Counted from the stretch's first letter, positions 51,257 to 61,638 are shown. The stretch: 64,000 nucleotides of DNA from an uncultured cyanobacterium (GCA_903917565.1 CAIXBB010000016.1:1-64000); one strand, 5' to 3'. Numbers and translations are program-made. Notes: generated by a model from the letters alone, not told the origin.

Positions 51257-53539
51257 ATGCTAGAAAGAATCCACCGTGTTAAGGGTATTGGACTTCTCCA
51301 TGACGCAGACGGCCGGCAGTATGCATTAAAGAAGGCAAGTCTAATCTATGCCGATAATGGAGTAGGCAAGTCTACTCTTGCATCTATCTTTCGCTCATGC
51401 GCATTAAATGAGCCTGATTCGATTAATCGCCGAAGAACAATTAACGGCAGCTGCCAGCCCGAAGTTCTGCTTCAGTTCTCCAACGGTCTGCAATCAGTTT
51501 TCGCAAACTCTAATTGGGATCACCCATATCCAGAGCTACTAGTATTCGACGCGGAATTCGTAGAGCAGAACGTCTACGCAGGGGGGCAGGTAACGACTGA
51601 TCAGAGAAAAAGCCTTCTGCAGTTTGCCTTGGGTACAAATGCAGTGAATGCTCAGCGCGAGTACGATCATGCCGACAGTAACGCGTCTGCTGCAACCCAG
51701 TTAGTTCGAAATCTCACTAATCAGCTATCCGGATTTCATGCTGGCTTGTCACTACAGCAGTTTAGAAATCTTGCAGAAGTAGCGGATGCGGATGCCCAGA
51801 TCGCAAGTTTAAATGAACGACTTGTTGAGGCTCAAAACATAGGGCTTATTCAAGCTAAGCCTTTGCCTGGGAAGCTGGTGGAGCCGGTATTTTATGTCGA
51901 TCAAATCTTTGATGTCTGTCAACGTTCATTGGCCGATATTGATTTGGCTGCCGAGCAGCGTGTCAAGAAACATTTGGATTTCCATGGCCAGCCGAATCTT
52001 GAGCGATGGATAAGTGACGGCCACGTCTATGGCGAAAATGAGAGTTGCCCGTATTGCAACCAACCCCTTGATGGAATTGATCTTATTCAAGCCTATCGAA
52101 GCTACTTCAATCAGGATTACCGCCAGCTCAAGGCCTCGGTGGCTGACCTTGGTCGGCTAATCTTAATTTCCACTTCTGAAGCGATTGCCGAAAGACTTCA
52201 GGCAAGTTTTTCCACAGCTAGCGCGATCATTGACGGATGGCAGGAACATGTAGATTTGCAAGCACCAGAGTTTGACTTCGAAGCGCTGAACCGGACGCTG
52301 GCGGATATCAGAGGGCGTCTTGATGCCTTAAGATGCGCCAAAGAAGCTAACTTGCTTGAACCCGTAGGCTCCTGCGACGCGAAGAATGAACTAATTCGTG
52401 CTTGGGCTCAGCTCCTTGGAATTGTTAAGACTTGCAATGACGGCATAGACAAAGCGGTTAACCTAATTTCGACATATAGAGCGGGCTTGGCTGCTGTAAA
52501 TCTAGATGATATAAGGCGGGCTATTGCAAATTTAGAACTGGCCAAGACTCGGCATCGGCAGGATGTCCTGGATATTCTTGAGCAACTAGATGGGGCGCTT
52601 TTTCAGGAAGCTGCAATGCAAGCTGAAAAGCGAACCAAAAAAGAAGCATTGAATGCAATCATGCAAACAACACTTGAGCGTTACAAGGATAGAATAAACC
52701 AGTTGTTACGAGCTTTTGGAGCGCAATTCTCAATTCCAAACATAGACTTTAACTACAGGGGAGGTCTAAGGAGCAGCTACAATCTCCAAATGCGAGGAGC
52801 CAATATTGAGTTAACCGGGGGCATCCCGGACTTCAAGACCTCGTTGAGTGAAGGCGACAAAAGAACATTGGCCTTTGCATTCTTCATCGCTTCAGTAGAG
52901 TCTAATGCTGACTTGGCTAATAAGATTGTTGCTATCGATGACCCCATGTGTAGCTTGGATCTGAATCGCAAGCAGCAGACGCGTACGATATTGAAAAGAG
53001 TTCATGACAACTGTGAGCAGCTGATCGTCCTGATTCATGATATTCATTTCATGCGTAGCTTGCGGGATGAGATTTTGCGAAGGGCAGCGCCTCAAGATGT
53101 TGCGTGTGTGAAGTTAAAAACAGTTGCAAGTCGATATAGTGACTTTGATGCAATTGATGTCGACAAAGAGTGCGAGAGTGCATATTTCAAATGCCATAGA
53201 GTATTAGGCGAATACTTAAACGGCGCAGCCCAAAGCAGCATGGAGGTTGCTAGATCGATAAGGCCTATGCTTGAGGGGTATCTACATCGCCGCTTCCCGG
53301 GGCTGATTAATAGTGGTTTACTATTTGGACAAGTGGTTGATCATATCAACAGTGCGCCCCAAGAAAGTCCTCTAGCCCATGCACAGAACATTACTGCGGA
53401 ACTGAATGAAATCAATGGTTACGCTGGTCAATTCCATCACGATACGAATCCATCTGCAGATCAGGTCCAAATCATAGATGGTGAGTTACGGCAGTTCGTT
53501 GAGAGAGCGATTAGAGTTGTTCATGCTGGTATCGCCTAG
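51257..53539 (+). CDS. RloC/PrrC-like ABC ATPase with a zinc-hook CxxC, putative anticodon nuclease
   Basis: A 760-residue RecF/SMC-type ATPase. Walker A is YADNGVGKST (31-40), the signature LSEGDKRTLAF (530-540), Walker B IVAIDDPMCSLD (558-569) and the H-loop LIHDIHF. Long helical arms surround CPYC at 264-267, a zinc-hook-like motif. The C-terminal domain has R669-x3-E673 (RPMLE) and a His pair at 727-728 (QFHHDT). These are in the order of the Arg-Glu-His catalytic triad of PrrC/RloC tRNA nucleases, although spacing to the His is longer than in PrrC. Such proteins cut tRNA anticodons during phage infection. The nuclease role is inferred. Confidence 0.78.
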   Translation: MLERIHRVKGIGLLHDADGRQYALKKASLIYADNGVGKSTLASIFRSCALNEPDSINRRRTINGSCQPEVLLQFSNGLQSVFANSNWDHPYPELLVFDAEFVEQNVYAGGQVTTDQRKSLLQFALGTNAVNAQREYDHADSNASAATQLVRNLTNQLSGFHAGLSLQQFRNLAEVADADAQIASLNERLVEAQNIGLIQAKPLPGKLVEPVFYVDQIFDVCQRSLADIDLAAEQRVKKHLDFHGQPNLERWISDGHVYGENESCPYCNQPLDGIDLIQAYRSYFNQDYRQLKASVADLGRLILISTSEAIAERLQASFSTASAIIDGWQEHVDLQAPEFDFEALNRTLADIRGRLDALRCAKEANLLEPVGSCDAKNELIRAWAQLLGIVKTCNDGIDKAVNLISTYRAGLAAVNLDDIRRAIANLELAKTRHRQDVLDILEQLDGALFQEAAMQAEKRTKKEALNAIMQTTLERYKDRINQLLRAFGAQFSIPNIDFNYRGGLRSSYNLQMRGANIELTGGIPDFKTSLSEGDKRTLAFAFFIASVESNADLANKIVAIDDPMCSLDLNRKQQTRTILKRVHDNCEQLIVLIHDIHFMRSLRDEILRRAAPQDVACVKLKTVASRYSDFDAIDVDKECESAYFKCHRVLGEYLNGAAQSSMEVARSIRPMLEGYLHRRFPGLINSGLLFGQVVDHINSAPQESPLAHAQNITAELNEINGYAGQFHHDTNPSADQVQIIDGELRQFVERAIRVVHAGIA

Positions 53540-53572
53540 TCATGAAGGTAAGGGCTTGGAGGCGGGGCACAT

Positions 53573-53657
53573 GCCAACACGTTGCAGCTGATGTTTGACC
53601 TGTCGCGCGGTTTCGCTGCGTCCTCGCCTCAAACCCGTCTGAACGTGGGTGTTCTGC
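53573..53657 (+). other. Possible third attC site
   Basis: GCCAAC (53573) and GTTCTGC (53651) bound a region whose arms pair: CGTTGCAG...GTTTGA with TCAAAC...CTGAACG, with unpaired bases on one side. The inverse core is not complementary to the GTTATGT at 51177, so cassette identity is weaker than for the first two. It follows the RloC-like gene. The rest of 53540-53763 shows nothing clear. Confidence 0.35.
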
Positions 53658-53763
53658 GCACGATCAAGAGGGATGGATCGTCCGCCATTCCAAGTTACAA
53701 TCCATGTCTGCCCGTGTTAACATTGGTTTAGCATAAACTCGGTAAGCTTAGGAGCATTAGGAG

Positions 53764-56700
53764 ATGGCGTTCTCATCAGCAGATGTTAATCGCTACCTTT
53801 TGCCTACGCTTGAGGGGTTTCGCAACAAGCTTCTAGATCTGACGTCTAGGAATAACCTACTCAATCTTGCACTCTCAAGCAGAAGAACAGCAAGGCTGAT
53901 GCGCTTTGTTGCTTGTGACCCTCAAGCCGTCCTGAATACTTTGTGCGCTGGCTACACGCTTGAGCTCAAGCCTCTTCCCGATCCACCTAAAGAGGAAGAG
54001 AAACTGCTGGAAGATGTTGAGTTTAAGACTGCTCTTCTTCGGGCTCAAGAAGAGGATCCCCTATATCAGCAGATTCTTGCCGACAGTTCCGGCGACACAA
54101 GTTCTAGTCCAGCATTGGCGCAGGCCGAGGATCGTGTGCGTTCTAAGCTGAAGGAGGAACTTGAAATGGGAGGCAAGAGCGGAGCGTCGCATAACTTGGC
54201 CAAATGGGCAGAAGAGCTTGGAATTAATCCAAGTTACGACTTGTGGTTCTCAGAATGGATCCCTCCTGATAGAAATGGTGCTTTGCAAGTGTTGCTGTTC
54301 TTGCAACGCTTGGAGCGCCTAGCAGAAGCCATGCGGAAGAGCGCACGAAGTTCGATCGAAGAAACTGGAAATAACATCCTCTACTTGGCATTTGGTTGCT
54401 TGGAGTGGTCGGAGAAGAACAAGTCGTTCTTCGCTCCATTGATTCTGTTGCCTGTCGAACTGATCAAATCCACCACTCGCGGAGGGGCAAAGAGTTTCTC
54501 TTTGCGGAGTACGGAAGATGCTCCTGTGGGTAACGTCACCTTGAAGGAACGCTTGCGACGTGACTTTTCAATTGATTTCCCGCTGCCAATTCTATCTGAG
54601 GACGGTGGAGATCTAAAGAGTTACTTTGATCAGGTCGCTGAGGCTGTTGCCGACGTGGAAGGCTGGGCAGTACGCCCCAACCTGAACCTTGCCCTGCTGA
54701 ATTTCAGTGGTCTTGGTCTCCATGAGGATCTTGATCCCCAGCTCGTGCAGTCATCAGTACTGGTGAAGAGATTACTGGCGGCTGAGTTGTCGGATGAAGA
54801 GCAAGGTAGTGAGTCGGAGGTTTTGGCTGAGGACGTCCATGTGGATCAGCCTTCAATTGCCCAAAAGGTTCCGATCTTGATCACCCAGGCTGACGCCAGC
54901 CAATTCGCCAGCATTGCGGATGTGATGAGTGGAAGTTCGATGGTGATTGAGGGTCCTCCTGGTACCGGTAAGAGCCAGACCATCACCAACATCATTGCCA
55001 ATGCCCTTTATGCAGGTAAGCGAGTTCTTTTTGTGGCAGAGAAGAAGGTGGCTCTTGATGTGGTCTATACCCGCTTGTCTGAGGCCGGTCTCAAACCTTA
55101 TTGCCTTCGGATTGCTTCAGATAAGACAAATAAGCGAGAGATCTATGACGAGCTGAGAGAACGGCTTCTTCTACCTCGTCCTACACCTCCGAGACGGGAT
55201 GCTGCCTTAGGAGAATTCAACCAGCTGCGTGACCAGCTGAATCTTTACTCCCAACTACTTAATCAAAGCCATGGTGCTGAGGAGGAAAGTCATCAAGAGC
55301 TTTTATGGGCTGAAGTCAAGCTGAAGCAGGAGTTGCAGCTTGCCGATCTTGAACTTGCAGGCTTCAAAGTTGATTTGCCCGCATTGACGTCCTATTCCGG
55401 CCCTCAAGTTGAGCAGGTGTCTGAGATGTATAGCGAGTTGGCAGTTCTAGTAGCATCGGTAGATATTGATAGGCTGCATGATGTTTTTGTGGCCATCGGA
55501 GATCTGCCGGCTGATCCACTTAGTCGTGATCAATTGTTTGATTCGGTTAAGAGATGGGCAGATGCCCTCAAGATCATGGCGGCCCTGGTTGGGCAAGGAG
55601 AAGAATCAACGAGCTTATCGCTCCAGGATTTACGCCAAAGGGCCCGGGACGGTGCGGCAGCCGTTTCCCAACTTCCTGATCCATTATCTATTGGGCAAGA
55701 ATCTCTGCTCCCCCTGCTCTCCAGTGCTGAGGTTTCAAGCATCGCGCAGGGTTTGTTTCAGGCTCTGAGGGCAGAACAAGCGAGCGCAGAAAAGCTCTTC
55801 TCCAGCTTCCTTCGGATTCCAGATCCTCTGCCAGAAGCAGGCAAGATGAATGATTTTCTGGCTCGCTGGAACGGGTGGACCTTGGGGACGTTGGAGATGC
55901 CGCAGACTGCCTCTGATAGGGAGCTACTGAGACAACGTCTTGAATCTCTGGGTGGACAGGTTGAAAGAATCCAAGTCGCTTGTGATGCCACGGGTGATGC
56001 CCTTCGGGTTGATCAGTATTCCCTCTTATCGATTCGGGCCCTTGCCTCAGTTCTGGATCGACTGATTGCCCTGCCTGCTTGGGTATTGGAGCAGCGCGAC
56101 CAGCCAATCTGGAAGGCCGATCCTCAACGGATGCAGGATTTGTTGACTCGCTATGCCTCACTGCAGAAGCAGCGGGAATCCTTGGGCCTGAACAAGACGC
56201 CATTGCCCAAATCCATTTCCACAGAGCAACTTCGTCAAGCCGCAGACCTTTTCCAGCAGTGTTGCGAGCGAGGGATGGCTGTTCATCTTCCGAGTCCCTC
56301 TGTGGCCAAGGAATGGGGAGTAATGATTTCTGGGGTTCAGGCGTTGTTCGAGCGGATCCACACTGCCGTAGAGCAGGGCGTCGCCGGCTACAGCCTAACC
56401 AGCTTCACTCTTGAGCAACTGCAGGCGTTGCCTATCGTGCTGCGCGCGGTTGGCTCCCTCAGCCCTAATGCGGCCAAGCATCGGAGTGGCCAGTTTTGGG
56501 ATGCACCCATAGAGGCCATGGTTTCCACCGTTCAAGCCAAGAATGACTTGGAGCGAGCCCGCAGTGAGCTGGAACGAGACGGTTTGACCATCCCGTCTGA
56601 TATCGATTCTCAGAAGCTGCGAGAGGAGGCTCAAGTCCTAGAAACGAGGAAAGGGCTGCATAAAGTGCTCAGCAGTTTGGCTGGTTCCTACAAGCGAGCT

Positions 56701-59700
56701 TCTGAGTTCGGTGAGAGATTAGGGGCAAGGCAAGAAGCGCAAAGGCCTCTTGACTTGCGACGGATTGCTGATTTTCTTGATCTGCAGACGAGGTATCCAG
56801 TCGAGCTTGAGTCGCAGTGGTGCACGGACGGTCTGACCCTTAATGAAGCCGTTGCAGTGGTTCAAGAGCTGGCTTCATTTAAGGATCACCTAAGAGGTCA
56901 GTCAGCGATAGCCATCTTTCTGGTGTTGGCACGCACGGCACCCCTTGCAGATGCCCAAGCAGTGTTGGCGAAGTTTGATGATGGCCTGAATGGTGATCTA
57001 AATGCCCTAACCACCCATGAGTTGTTTACAGGGAGGTCATTAAGTGGTTTGACCCTGGCTGAGTTGCGATGTGAGCTTGAAACATGCCAACGGGATCAAG
57101 AACTGCTGGGAAAAGCGGCCCCTTACGCGGCGTGCGCCGTGGCCGCAGGAATTAGTGAGGGGGCCGAGATGGTGGGTTGGGCTGAAAAGGTGCTGAGGCT
57201 CCAGGAACTGGAGTCCACTTTCCCGTTTTCTGAGCTGGAGTCCCTAGTTGGGCCCTCCCCTGATCTTCAAAGGCTTCAGGAGGTAGTGACGGCAGCAATG
57301 AGCTATGAGGGTCTGGTGAGCAAAGGCGGATTTGGGAATCTTGACTCACTGCTTTTAAGCCTTGAGAACCCTGAATTGGACCGGCTTAGCGGGCTGGTTG
57401 GTAGACAGCTGCTGCCTCTTTTGGACTTACTGATGGCAGATGAAGAGTCCATCTCTCCACAAGAGGAGCAACTGCCAATTGGTCCGTTGCTGGCCTCGGT
57501 TCAACAGGCGATTAGTGATTACAATCAATTACTTAGAGATTGGACAGAACTTGGTCTGCAGGACGGCTTATCGAGAAGCGCCTTGTTCAACGCACCTCTG
57601 GATCTAGAACTCCATAGACGCCGACAGGCTGCGGTGATTAGTGCATCTTCCGATCTTCGTCAGCAGTTGGGTCCTGAGCTTGCTGGAGCTCCGCCGGAAA
57701 CCCTGAAGGCTGTGTTGTCCTGGATTGCTCGGCTTCGGGAGTTACGGCTTCCCTTGGCAATGGAGCAGCGCTGCCTAGGGCCAGGCTCTGCTCAGTACAT
57801 CGATTCGCAACGCGCACGAGGGGCAGACTTGATCAGCGCCGTTGAGCGCGAAGAGCAAGCTGCCGAGCAGTTCACCTCCTTGGCGGCGTTCAAGCCGCAG
57901 CATCTAGGTAGCGATTCGATGAAGGAGCTGGAAGTATTGCTTCATGCGGAGTTGATGATTTGGCTGGATTCGACCCTTTCATTACGGGGAGCTTTCCCAC
58001 AGTGGGTTCGCTTCAACCAGCTAATTGAGGCCTTACCAAGCAAAGCAGACCGAAGTCTAGTTCAAGTGCTGATGGGCATGAACATCCCATCCCCACTCTG
58101 GAAGCCTGTCTACCATTGGAATGTGGTGCGCAGCAAATTGGGTGACATCGCAGAAGCCAGTCCTGCCATCAGGAGCCTTCAATCCGCTGATCAGGTAAAT
58201 CGCCGCAAGCGCTTTCACGAATCGGAAGAGCAGCTCATGCAACTAGACCGCGCTGAAGTCATTGCCAAGATTCACCGTGATGCTAACGAGCTTCCGAAAG
58301 GCATCTATCAGGGTCGCCGCGGCGACTTCACTGAGTTGGGGCTAATTGAAAATGAAACCAATAAGCAGAAGCGGCATCGCCCTCTGCGTCATCTCTTCTG
58401 CTATGCCGGTAATGCTCTGCGTGGCTTGAAGCCGTGCTGGATGATGTCACCTTCCACCGTGGCCTCGTTGGTGCCGCGGGAAGCGATCGAACAGTTCGAC
58501 TTGGTTATCGTGGACGAGGCTTCGCAAATGCCACCTGAACGTGCCTTTGGGGTGATCAGCCGCGCAAAACAGTGCGTCGTGGTCGGAGACCCCAAGCAGT
58601 TACCACCAACCAGCTTTTTTCAGCGCAGCGCCTCCTCAGAAGAGATGGAAGAGTCGGAAGAAGTCGACACCGAAGCCCTTGATGAGGAATCAATCCTCGA
58701 TCTTTGCACCAAAACCTTCAAACCGGTGAGAAGACTGAAGTGGCACTACCGTTCCCGCCACGGCAGCCTGATTGCATTCTCAAACCGCCAGTTTTATAAC
58801 AACCAGCTAGTTGTCTTCCCCTCTTGTGACAGGGATTTTGCAATCAACCGCCACCTAGTTGAAGCCCCCCGCTATGTGAGGAGCATCAACTTGCCGGAGG
58901 TGTCCCTTTTGTGTGATGTGGTGCTGGAGCAGCTCGAGCATCACCCAGAGCGCAGCTTGGGGGTGGTGGCCATGAACGAGTCCCAAGCTGATGAGATCGC
59001 CGAACAACTTGAGACTTTGTCCATTCACCATGAGGAGTTGCGGCGTCGTCTTGAACTCACTGACAGCAGCGAAGCGCTTTTCGTTAAATCGTTGGAAAAA
59101 GTTCAGGGGGATGAGCGCGACACCATCGTGATTTCAACCACCTATGGACCGGCAGAACCCGGGGGGCCATTGGCGATGCGCTTTGGGCCAATTAACCAAG
59201 GCGGTGGCCACAGGCGCCTCAATGTTCTTTTCACCCGCGCCAAGCACGGCATTGAACTTGTCACCTCTATGGAGTCAAGCCATATCCACCCTACGGCAAC
59301 CTCCAGTCTGGGCGTTCATGCTTTGAAGGACTACCTTAAGTACGTTGAAACTAGGAGCCTCGATACGGGCCGCCAAACCGGTCGCCCACCCGACAGTGAT
59401 TTTGAGATCGTTGTCGCTGAGGCTCTTGAACGCCATGGGTATCGGGTCGAATGCCAAGTGGGAGTGGCCAACTATTTCATCGATTTGGCCGTAGTCCATC
59501 CTAGACAGCCCGATCTCTACCTCCTCGGTGTGGAGTGCGATGGGGCTACTTATCACTCAGCACGGGCCGCCCGTGATAGGGACAAATACAGGCAGGCTGT
59601 TCTGGAGAATCTAGGTTGGCGTATTTACCGGATCTGGTCAACTGACTGGTTTGAGAATGCTGAGGCAGAAACCAGAAAGCTGGTGGCTTATCTAAAGAGC

Positions 59701-59718
59701 ATATGCAACAGCCAGTAG
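53764..59718 (+). CDS. DUF4011 - SF1 helicase - restriction-like nuclease defence protein (Hhe-like)
   Basis: A 1,984-residue protein. The N-terminal DUF4011 motif is RNKLLDLTSRNNLLNLALSS. Helicase Walker A is GPPGTGKSQT at about residues 396-405, followed by a roughly 1,100-residue helical insert. Motif II is IVDEASQMPPERA (about 1581) with GDPKQLPPTSFF, and the C-terminal helicase part has VQGDERDTIVIS. The last 110 residues are a Vsr/DUF559-like nuclease (FIDLAVVHP, LLGVECDGATYH, DRDKYRQAVLENLGWRIYRI). This domain order matches DUF4011-helicase-Vsr antiphage proteins reported as Hhe. All motifs are intact. AT-rich, like its neighbours. Confidence 0.88.
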   Translation: MAFSSADVNRYLLPTLEGFRNKLLDLTSRNNLLNLALSSRRTARLMRFVACDPQAVLNTLCAGYTLELKPLPDPPKEEEKLLEDVEFKTALLRAQEEDPLYQQILADSSGDTSSSPALAQAEDRVRSKLKEELEMGGKSGASHNLAKWAEELGINPSYDLWFSEWIPPDRNGALQVLLFLQRLERLAEAMRKSARSSIEETGNNILYLAFGCLEWSEKNKSFFAPLILLPVELIKSTTRGGAKSFSLRSTEDAPVGNVTLKERLRRDFSIDFPLPILSEDGGDLKSYFDQVAEAVADVEGWAVRPNLNLALLNFSGLGLHEDLDPQLVQSSVLVKRLLAAELSDEEQGSESEVLAEDVHVDQPSIAQKVPILITQADASQFASIADVMSGSSMVIEGPPGTGKSQTITNIIANALYAGKRVLFVAEKKVALDVVYTRLSEAGLKPYCLRIASDKTNKREIYDELRERLLLPRPTPPRRDAALGEFNQLRDQLNLYSQLLNQSHGAEEESHQELLWAEVKLKQELQLADLELAGFKVDLPALTSYSGPQVEQVSEMYSELAVLVASVDIDRLHDVFVAIGDLPADPLSRDQLFDSVKRWADALKIMAALVGQGEESTSLSLQDLRQRARDGAAAVSQLPDPLSIGQESLLPLLSSAEVSSIAQGLFQALRAEQASAEKLFSSFLRIPDPLPEAGKMNDFLARWNGWTLGTLEMPQTASDRELLRQRLESLGGQVERIQVACDATGDALRVDQYSLLSIRALASVLDRLIALPAWVLEQRDQPIWKADPQRMQDLLTRYASLQKQRESLGLNKTPLPKSISTEQLRQAADLFQQCCERGMAVHLPSPSVAKEWGVMISGVQALFERIHTAVEQGVAGYSLTSFTLEQLQALPIVLRAVGSLSPNAAKHRSGQFWDAPIEAMVSTVQAKNDLERARSELERDGLTIPSDIDSQKLREEAQVLETRKGLHKVLSSLAGSYKRASEFGERLGARQEAQRPLDLRRIADFLDLQTRYPVELESQWCTDGLTLNEAVAVVQELASFKDHLRGQSAIAIFLVLARTAPLADAQAVLAKFDDGLNGDLNALTTHELFTGRSLSGLTLAELRCELETCQRDQELLGKAAPYAACAVAAGISEGAEMVGWAEKVLRLQELESTFPFSELESLVGPSPDLQRLQEVVTAAMSYEGLVSKGGFGNLDSLLLSLENPELDRLSGLVGRQLLPLLDLLMADEESISPQEEQLPIGPLLASVQQAISDYNQLLRDWTELGLQDGLSRSALFNAPLDLELHRRRQAAVISASSDLRQQLGPELAGAPPETLKAVLSWIARLRELRLPLAMEQRCLGPGSAQYIDSQRARGADLISAVEREEQAAEQFTSLAAFKPQHLGSDSMKELEVLLHAELMIWLDSTLSLRGAFPQWVRFNQLIEALPSKADRSLVQVLMGMNIPSPLWKPVYHWNVVRSKLGDIAEASPAIRSLQSADQVNRRKRFHESEEQLMQLDRAEVIAKIHRDANELPKGIYQGRRGDFTELGLIENETNKQKRHRPLRHLFCYAGNALRGLKPCWMMSPSTVASLVPREAIEQFDLVIVDEASQMPPERAFGVISRAKQCVVVGDPKQLPPTSFFQRSASSEEMEESEEVDTEALDEESILDLCTKTFKPVRRLKWHYRSRHGSLIAFSNRQFYNNQLVVFPSCDRDFAINRHLVEAPRYVRSINLPEVSLLCDVVLEQLEHHPERSLGVVAMNESQADEIAEQLETLSIHHEELRRRLELTDSSEALFVKSLEKVQGDERDTIVISTTYGPAEPGGPLAMRFGPINQGGGHRRLNVLFTRAKHGIELVTSMESSHIHPTATSSLGVHALKDYLKYVETRSLDTGRQTGRPPDSDFEIVVAEALERHGYRVECQVGVANYFIDLAVVHPRQPDLYLLGVECDGATYHSARAARDRDKYRQAVLENLGWRIYRIWSTDWFENAEAETRKLVAYLKSICNSQ

Positions 59719-60428
59719 TCGTCTTCTGGCGCGAAGACTGTCCAGCCAACGGCTAGTTTGAGCCTTATATCCGGCAAGCATCCACGGAGTCGCTCCTGCA
59801 AGCCGACTGTTCTTGTTGTGTTCATATGTGGTTGGCCGGCTCCTTCGATCACCGCCCGAATGAGTTGCCAAAGCCCATCTGCTGATTCCAATGGGGTTCT
59901 AATTGTTGGCAGTTTTGCTACGTTTCTCGAGGCTTTGTCTATTCTTGCTCTAGACAGGGGTCAAATTGTGCCGACAAAAATGCTTTACACCCTGATGATG
60001 CCTATAAAACAAAGTTGCATGACGCGCTATCCTGTCATGTTCTGGGGCCGTTATTTGACGGCCATTCCTGCGCCCATCCTCCCCGCGGAATGTTGACCGA
60101 AGGTGACGGGAAATGAGTTTAGGAAGGCTCCAGCCCTGTCCCTGGGCCAAGACGCAGAAGCTGCCATTTCACGAGGAGAAGAAGAATGCTCATCTGAAAT
60201 TATGCGTATATGGAATGGTTCTGTGCGCCTATCTTCAATCGTAACATCCGTTGGTCGAGGCCCAGGCGCCGTTCTTGTTCAACAACAACTTGGGCTGGTG
60301 CGTTAGGCGGAACGCAATACATTCGGGCTGGGGCTGTGTCTCTGGTCCGATCTGGACGCCATCGTCACCGTAGTGACCCCCAAGACAGACGCCCCAGTTG
60401 ATCGCCCCCGGCCCCACCACCCTCCCCC
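59719..60428. other. Gene-poor right end of the AT-rich island
   Basis: No gene is convincing. A 67-codon minus-strand frame at 59688-59891 (ADGLWQLIRAVIEGAGQPHM) could be a fragment but overlaps the helicase 3' end. GTTAGGC at 60302-60308 repeats the core-site sequence that opens the island at 49582, followed directly by high-GC sequence, so it may mark the right border. A complete attC hairpin to its left could not be confirmed. Confidence 0.4.
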
Positions 60429-61317
60429 ATGGCCACCAGCGACTTCTTCCGTCCCGATTACCGCTCGGCCCGTGAGGCGTTCCTGGCCGCCGCCGTTGGC
60501 GCCGGCGCCCGGCTCACCAGCCATGTCCTGCCCGATCACCGCGGCCCGGCCGGTGAGCCGCTCGCCATCGATGCGGCGGCCCTGGGCCCCGCCGCGCCCG
60601 AGTCCCTGCTGCTGTTGATCTCCGGCACCCACGGCGTGGAGGGCCTGGCCGGATCCGGTTGCCAGGTGTGCGTTCTGCTGGATGAACTCCACGGCGCCCT
60701 GCCGGCCGGCGGCGGGGTGCTGCTGATCCATGCCCTCAACCCCCATGGCTTCGCCTGGCTGCGCCGCGGCAACGAACACAACATTGATCTCAACCGCAAC
60801 GGCCTCGACTTCCGCGGCCCCCTGCCCGAGAACCCCGCCTACGACGCCCTCCACGACGCCCTGCTGCCCGGCCTGCCGCCGCCTGGCGGTGATCGACCTG
60901 CACACCGGTCTGGGCCCCTGGGGCTACGGGGAGCTGATCGGCAGCGGCAGCACCGACGACGACTGGGAGCGGCTGCAGCGCTGGTATGGCCCGGAGGTCA
61001 CCCGGCCCGGCCAGGGCCCCTCCAGTTCGTCGGTGGTGTCGGGGTCGGTGCCTGTGTTTCTGCGCCGGCTGGCGCCCTCGCTGGAGCTCACGTACCTGGC
61101 CCTGGAGTTCGGCACCCGGCCGATCGCTGAGGTGCTGGCGGCCCTGCGCGCCGATGCCTGGCTGCACGCCGTGCCCGATCGCCCCACCCCCCACCGCGAA
61201 GCGATCCGCCGCCAGGTGCGCGACGCCTTCCTGATCGACAGCCCCCCCTGGCGGGCCGCCGTTTACGGGCGCTGTGCCGATGTGGTGCTGCGGGCTTGCC
61301 GGGGGTTGGGGGGGTGA
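60429..61317 (+). pseudogene. DUF2817 (M14-like) peptidase, frameshifted and internally deleted
   Basis: The first frame begins ATSDFFRPDYRSAREAFLAA and carries the zinc motif SGTHGVEGLAGSG and NEHNIDLNRNGLDF. After LPGLPP (near 60888) the homology continues in another frame as LAVIDLHTGLGPWGYGELIG. The segment expected between them, roughly 50-70 residues with part of the active site, is missing. The gene is therefore broken by a deletion plus frameshift. It is the first high-GC gene after the island. Confidence 0.8.
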
Positions 61318-61374
61318 GCCGTAATACCGCTTGGCAGCAGGTAGGATCGGCATGTCGATAACTCGGTGCTTGCC

Positions 61375-61638
61375 ATGGCGGTGATCTCGCTCAAGTTGAC
61401 CGAGGCCCTTGATGCCCAGCTCACGGAGCAGGCTCAACGGCGCCATCTCAGCAAGTCTGAATTGGTTCGACGCGCGTTGACGGCGTTTCTCCAATCCCCA
61501 GAGCAGGGCGTGGATGACGCAGCACCACCCTCCGCGGCTGATCTGTTGGCCGATCTCGTGGGCTGTTGCGAAGGCGGGCCCGCCGATCTGTCAACCAATC
61601 CTGCGTTCCTGGCTGATTTCGGGGCCAATCGTTCATGA
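61375..61638 (+). CDS. vapB: CopG/RHH-type antitoxin paired with VapC
   Basis: An 87-residue ribbon-helix-helix protein: ISLKLTEALDAQLTEQAQRR then HLSKSELVRRALTAFLQSP. The C-terminal tail (DLSTNPAFLADFGANRS) would bind the toxin. The start MAVISLK was chosen over MLAM three codons earlier. It overlaps the PIN gene by ATGA. Confidence 0.88.
   Translation: MAVISLKLTEALDAQLTEQAQRRHLSKSELVRRALTAFLQSPEQGVDDAAPPSAADLLADLVGCCEGGPADLSTNPAFLADFGANRS

Noticed and set aside
59758-60306. Short frames of 60-112 codons right of the DUF4011 helicase
   Set aside because: No start context, no family pattern and no codon bias; not reported as genes.
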